DNA of 64,000 nucleotides from Methylovorus mays (GTDB lineage: Bacteria; Pseudomonadota; Gammaproteobacteria; Burkholderiales; Methylophilaceae). Position 1 is the first letter of the stretch. Every line of letters begins with the position of its first letter. The DNA is taken from NCBI RefSeq assembly GCF_020531915.1, contig NZ_JAJAVG010000001.1, positions 1 through 64,000 of the forward strand. Reading direction: 5' to 3'. The notes beneath the pieces were generated by a model, which was not told the origin of the DNA, ran no database searches, and saw nothing but the letters and a program-made list of their open reading frames with translations. The position numbers were made by a program, and so were the translations under genes. Positions 61,028 to 64,000 of this stretch are shown here, in pieces.

Positions 61028-61042
61028 TGATAATGATTCGCA
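61028..61042 (-). promoter_or_regulatory. Fur box upstream of the S4-paralogue unit
   Basis: TGATAATGATTCGCA agrees with the 7-1-7 Fur consensus at 13 of 15 positions and is preceded by AATAA. It lies 31 bases before the GTG of the 92-residue ORF. Zur or another family member cannot be excluded, but the match favours Fur. Confidence 0.68.
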
Positions 61043-61092
61043 TTTGTTAAGTCAACACGCATCATGAAAATTCAGGTAAAAAACATCTGCAA

Positions 61093-61123
61093 ATAAAAAA
61101 AGCCACCGCAATTGCGGTGGCTT
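61093..61123 (-). terminator. Rho-independent terminator of the PEP-CTERM gene
   Basis: A perfect palindrome AAGCCACCGCAA/TTGCGGTGGCTT (61100-61123) is followed on the minus strand by seven T residues. It ends the transcript 30 bases after the stop at 61154. Confidence 0.9.
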
Positions 61124-61153
61124 GATACTTTCATCGCGGCAATCTTTAAGGCA

Positions 61154-62641
61154 TCAAATTTTGCGACGATATGTCACGAAACCAAGCAGCCCTATCCCTG
61201 CCAGCAGCATACCGTAGGTTTGTGCTTCCGGTACCGCCGACACACCAGAAATACTGTAAAGGCTGGTCGTGCCGCTTACTTCGTTGGCAATCGACAAATA
61301 GTATTTGCCATCACGCACAAAGGTCATCAGGCCTTCAGGCGCCAAATCCCCATCGGTCACGATCATATCCAGGAAGCTGGCTTTGCTGGGGTCGGTCACG
61401 TCATAAATCGCCACCGCACTTTTCAAGGTGCGCTCCAGACCAATGAAGGCCAAAGTGCGGTCACCCAGATCCAGCAATGCAACACCTTCAGGCTCAACGC
61501 CCTTGTCATCGCTACGGCCATCATCATAGATACCCAACTCGATGGCCTTAGCATCCAGCTGGTTACCGCTATCAAACACGATGGCGCCGGAAGCGTCTCG
61601 AATCGAGAAGGAACGGGCACCGAATGTCACCAGATTGCCGGGGGTAGAATCAGTCACGGAAATATTCAGCTCTTTCAGGTCTGCCGGAGCCGAAGCTTTC
61701 AAGGCCGAGATATCTTTCACGCGTGCCTTGTCGCCATCATCCTCGCGGGTATCGCCTTCGTTCGCCATCACGATAAAGGTTTTGCCATCCACTTCATAAG
61801 CTGCCATCGCATCAGGCTGATACAGGCCCTTCACGTCGCTGGCTCGCAACTCAACCTTGCCATCCTTATGGCTAGGATCAATCCAGTTACCCACCTGGCT
61901 GAAATCCTTGGTACCGAGGCCAATAATGCTACTAAAGCTGTTGGTTTTGAGATCCAGCACGCCAATTGCATTGGCTTCCTGCAGCGACACATAAGCCTGG
62001 GTGCCGGCCTTGTTCACCGCAATATATTCTGGTTCATAATCCATACCGGTATTGGTGCGGATGTTGCTGCCAGTAGTTGGTACGCCAGTAAATCCAGCAT
62101 TCGTAATGACAGTGCGTGAACTCATATTGATCACGCTGACACTGCCCGCAGGATCATAACCCGCATAGTTGGTAGGCGTGGCCTCATTAGCCACCAGCAG
62201 ACGCGAGCCATCGGCAGTAAAGGTCAGCATGTCGGGCAAGGCACCGACCGTAATTGAGTTCACGCCGGAAGTCAGCGCGCGGCTGGAGGTATCAAACAGC
62301 TTGACCACGCCAGGGGCGGTACGATCGACGGTGGATTCGATGGCGAAAGCGGCCAGGCCATTATGAATGGCAACGCTGTTGATCGAGCCATAGGCTGTCG
62401 TATCAATATGCTGCACAAGGCTGCCGCTAGTCGCGTTCAATACATCGACGCCATTGACACCAGCCACCCATACGGTGTTGGTGACCTTGTCATAAGCGGA
62501 AATTTCGGAGGTTTGACCAGCCACGCCAGTGGAGGCGTGGTTATATGTCCAGAGTTTGCTCAGGCTCAGCGTATCGGCAGCGTACGACATCGCCGGCAGG
62601 CAAAGGGCGGAAACCGCCAGTGTGATCAGTTTCTTTTTCAT
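61154..62641 (-). CDS. PEP-CTERM-sorted 'choice-of-anchor I' beta-propeller protein
   Basis: About 495 residues. I start at ATG 62641 (MKKKLITLAV), with a GGGAAG just upstream; the open frame runs further. A signal peptide (ending SYA) is followed by a beta-propeller-like region with EPEYIAVNKAGTQAYVSLQEANAIGVLDL, VMANEGDTREDDGDKARV and VEPEGVALLDLGDRTLAFIGLER, characteristic of the choice-of-anchor I family (alkaline-phosphatase-like/esterase-like relatives). The C-terminus VPEAQTYGMLLAGIGLLGFVTYRRK is a PEP-CTERM signal, with Ala in place of the usual second Pro. It should be processed by an exosortase encoded elsewhere. Confidence 0.87.
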   Translation of the reverse strand: MKKKLITLAVSALCLPAMSYAADTLSLSKLWTYNHASTGVAGQTSEISAYDKVTNTVWVAGVNGVDVLNATSGSLVQHIDTTAYGSINSVAIHNGLAAFAIESTVDRTAPGVVKLFDTSSRALTSGVNSITVGALPDMLTFTADGSRLLVANEATPTNYAGYDPAGSVSVINMSSRTVITNAGFTGVPTTGSNIRTNTGMDYEPEYIAVNKAGTQAYVSLQEANAIGVLDLKTNSFSSIIGLGTKDFSQVGNWIDPSHKDGKVELRASDVKGLYQPDAMAAYEVDGKTFIVMANEGDTREDDGDKARVKDISALKASAPADLKELNISVTDSTPGNLVTFGARSFSIRDASGAIVFDSGNQLDAKAIELGIYDDGRSDDKGVEPEGVALLDLGDRTLAFIGLERTLKSAVAIYDVTDPSKASFLDMIVTDGDLAPEGLMTFVRDGKYYLSIANEVSGTTSLYSISGVSAVPEAQTYGMLLAGIGLLGFVTYRRKI

Positions 62642-62767
62642 CTTCCCATCCTTGTTATGTGTGCGATTGGTGTGTGTTAAATGTCTGCGTGCAGCAGGCA
62701 ATGTTAATAAATGTAAAGATGATGTATGACAGGATGATGAAACCGACCAGGCGCGAGGGATTGCACG

Positions 62768-62797
62768 CATAAACAATGCCCCGGCAAGCGGGGCATT
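62768..62797 (-). terminator. Rho-independent terminator of htpG
   Basis: AATGCCCCG (62775-62783) pairs with CGGGGCATT (62789-62797) around a 5-base loop. A T-rich stretch follows on the minus strand. It lies 26 bases after the htpG stop. Confidence 0.8.
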
Positions 62798-62823
62798 TGG
62801 AGGGTATAACCGTGACTGATGGA

Positions 62824-64000
62824 TTAGCTGATCAGGCTATTCATGCGACGCACAAAACTGGCCGGGTCTTCCAGTTGCCCGCCTTCTGCCAGCAAAGCCT
62901 GATCAAACAGCAGGTTTGCCAGGTCGGCAAAACGGCCTTCATCTGACTCGGTCTTGAGCTTGGCGACCAGCTTGTGCTCAGGATTCACTTCCAGGATAGG
63001 TTTGCTATCCGGCGTTTTCTGTCCGGCAGCCTTGAGCAGGCGCTCCAGATTACCCGAGAGATCGTTTTCACCCGCCACCAGGCAAGCCGGGGAATCGGTC
63101 AGGCGGTGCGTTACGCGCACTTCCTTCACACGCTCGCCTAGCGTCGTTTTCACACGCTCAATCAAATCACGGGCCTCTTCTTCCACTTTCTTTTGCTGCT
63201 CTTTTTCGGCTTCGTCTTCCAGATTGCCCAGGTCGAGGTCGCCCTTCGCCACCGACTGCAAGGCCTTGCCATCAAACTCGGTCAGGCTGGACAGCATCCA
63301 TTCGTCCACGCGGTCGGACAACAGCAAGACCTCAATGCCCTTCTTGCGGAAGATTTCCAGGTGCGGGCTATGCTGAGCAGCGGCAAAGCTATCGGCCGTG
63401 ATGTAGTAGATCTTGTCCTGACCTTCCTTCATGCGGCCGATGTAGTCCTTCAGCGACACCACTTGCGCATCAGTATCGGCATGGGTAGAAGCAAAGCGCA
63501 ACAGGCCTGCAATCTTTTCACGGTTCGCAAAGTCTTCGCCCGGGCCTTCTTTCAGCACACGGCCGAATTCCTTCCAGAAACCGGCGTACTCTTCCGGTTT
63601 GTTTTCCGCCAGATCTTCCAGCAGACCCAATACCTTTTTCACCGAACCTGCCTTGATATTGTCGATATCGCGGCTGGACTGCAGGATTTCGCGCGAGACG
63701 TTCAGTGGCAAGTCAGCGCTATCAATCACCCCACGTACAAAGCGCAGGTATTGTGGCATCAGCTTTTCCGCATCGTCCATGATGAAGACGCGCTTCACGT
63801 AGAGCTTGATGCCATGCTTGCGCTCGCGGTCATACAAATCGAGCGGCGCGCGGCTCGGCACATACAGCAGCGAGATATATTCCTGCTTGCCTTCTACGCG
63901 GTTGTGGCTCCAGGCCAACGGGTTTTCAAAGTCATGCGATACATGCTTGTAAAACTCCTGGTATTCCTCGTCGCTGATATCGCTCTTGGAACGCGCCCAC
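62824..64000 (-). CDS. htpG: Chaperone HtpG (Hsp90), C-terminal part (cut by window edge)
   Basis: About 392 C-terminal codons are present; the N-terminal ATPase domain lies beyond the right edge. The visible part covers the middle domain ([69 protein letters not shown]) and the C-terminal dimer domain ending MNSLIS. The frame runs on unbroken through 63919-64000 ([16 protein letters not shown]). HtpG is the cytosolic Hsp90 chaperone. Confidence 0.96.
   Translation of the reverse strand, partial: WARSKSDISDEEYQEFYKHVSHDFENPLAWSHNRVEGKQEYISLLYVPSRAPLDLYDRERKHGIKLYVKRVFIMDDAEKLMPQYLRFVRGVIDSADLPLNVSREILQSSRDIDNIKAGSVKKVLGLLEDLAENKPEEYAGFWKEFGRVLKEGPGEDFANREKIAGLLRFASTHADTDAQVVSLKDYIGRMKEGQDKIYYITADSFAAAQHSPHLEIFRKKGIEVLLLSDRVDEWMLSSLTEFDGKALQSVAKGDLDLGNLEDEAEKEQQKKVEEEARDLIERVKTTLGERVKEVRVTHRLTDSPACLVAGENDLSGNLERLLKAAGQKTPDSKPILEVNPEHKLVAKLKTESDEGRFADLANLLFDQALLAEGGQLEDPASFVRRMNSLIS

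Overview
The window reads as a contiguous, gene-dense stretch of a betaproteobacterial chromosome. A methylotroph of the Methylophilaceae type is my best guess. This rests on the general look of the proteins and operons (PilG/H/I/J/ChpA chemosensory cluster, paired RhlE helicases, HemP-TonB-ExbBD, a PEP-CTERM protein); no methylotrophy gene lies in the window. I see no rRNA, tRNA, CRISPR array, insertion sequence or prophage. Both ends cut a gene: ugd at the left (5' part present) and htpG at the right (3' part present).

Layout. 1-2.5 kb: ugd (-), then an SDR oxidoreductase and a radical SAM protein (+). 2.5-7.4 kb (-): rmuC, a small ORF, moaD, moaE, a Lon-like protease and hslR, closely packed. 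7.5-10.7 kb (+): a CHASE2 membrane protein, an SH3-domain protein and an M48 metallopeptidase as one operon. 10.7-14.6 kb (-): a large RTX/PPC secreted protein and typA. 14.9-17.7 kb (+): two DEAD-box helicases behind a strong promoter and a long leader. 17.8-21.4 kb: a lipoprotein (+), then truncated haemoglobin, purT and an orphan NtrC-type regulator (-). 21.4-24 kb (-): a TonB-dependent receptor with a remarkable overlapping palindrome cluster upstream. 24-33.7 kb: a YbbAP-type ABC exporter, divergent tesA, then dnaE-accA-tilS (-). 33.9-42.3 kb (-): type IV pilus chemosensory genes, including a ChpA-like hybrid kinase with a perfect 29-unit hexanucleotide repeat. 42.5-44.4 kb (+): a FIST protein and tpx, the latter behind a multi-helix candidate RNA leader. 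44.4-53.7 kb (-): an ECF sigma / FecR / TonB-receptor / autotransporter / small membrane protein operon. 53.9-57.2 kb (-): a DUF4197-type protein and glgP. 57.4-61 kb (-): an iron region with exbD, exbB, tonB, hemP, a cysteine-free ribosomal S4 paralogue and two Fur-box-like sites. 61-64 kb (-): a PEP-CTERM 'choice-of-anchor I' protein and htpG.

The most unusual locus is 44.4-53.7 kb. It looks like a FecIR-type surface-signalling unit whose receptor is translationally coupled to an autotransporter. Both outer-membrane proteins carry, after their beta-barrels, a related ~115-residue NTF2-like domain that should sit in the periplasm, and an unlisted 41-codon single-span membrane ORF follows three bases after the autotransporter stop. 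A 16-bp palindrome of the form TGGYTGTAnnCARCCA lies upstream of this operon and, in two copies, upstream of the related receptor at 21.5 kb, suggesting shared control. TonB-ExbBD at 57-59 kb could energise both receptors.
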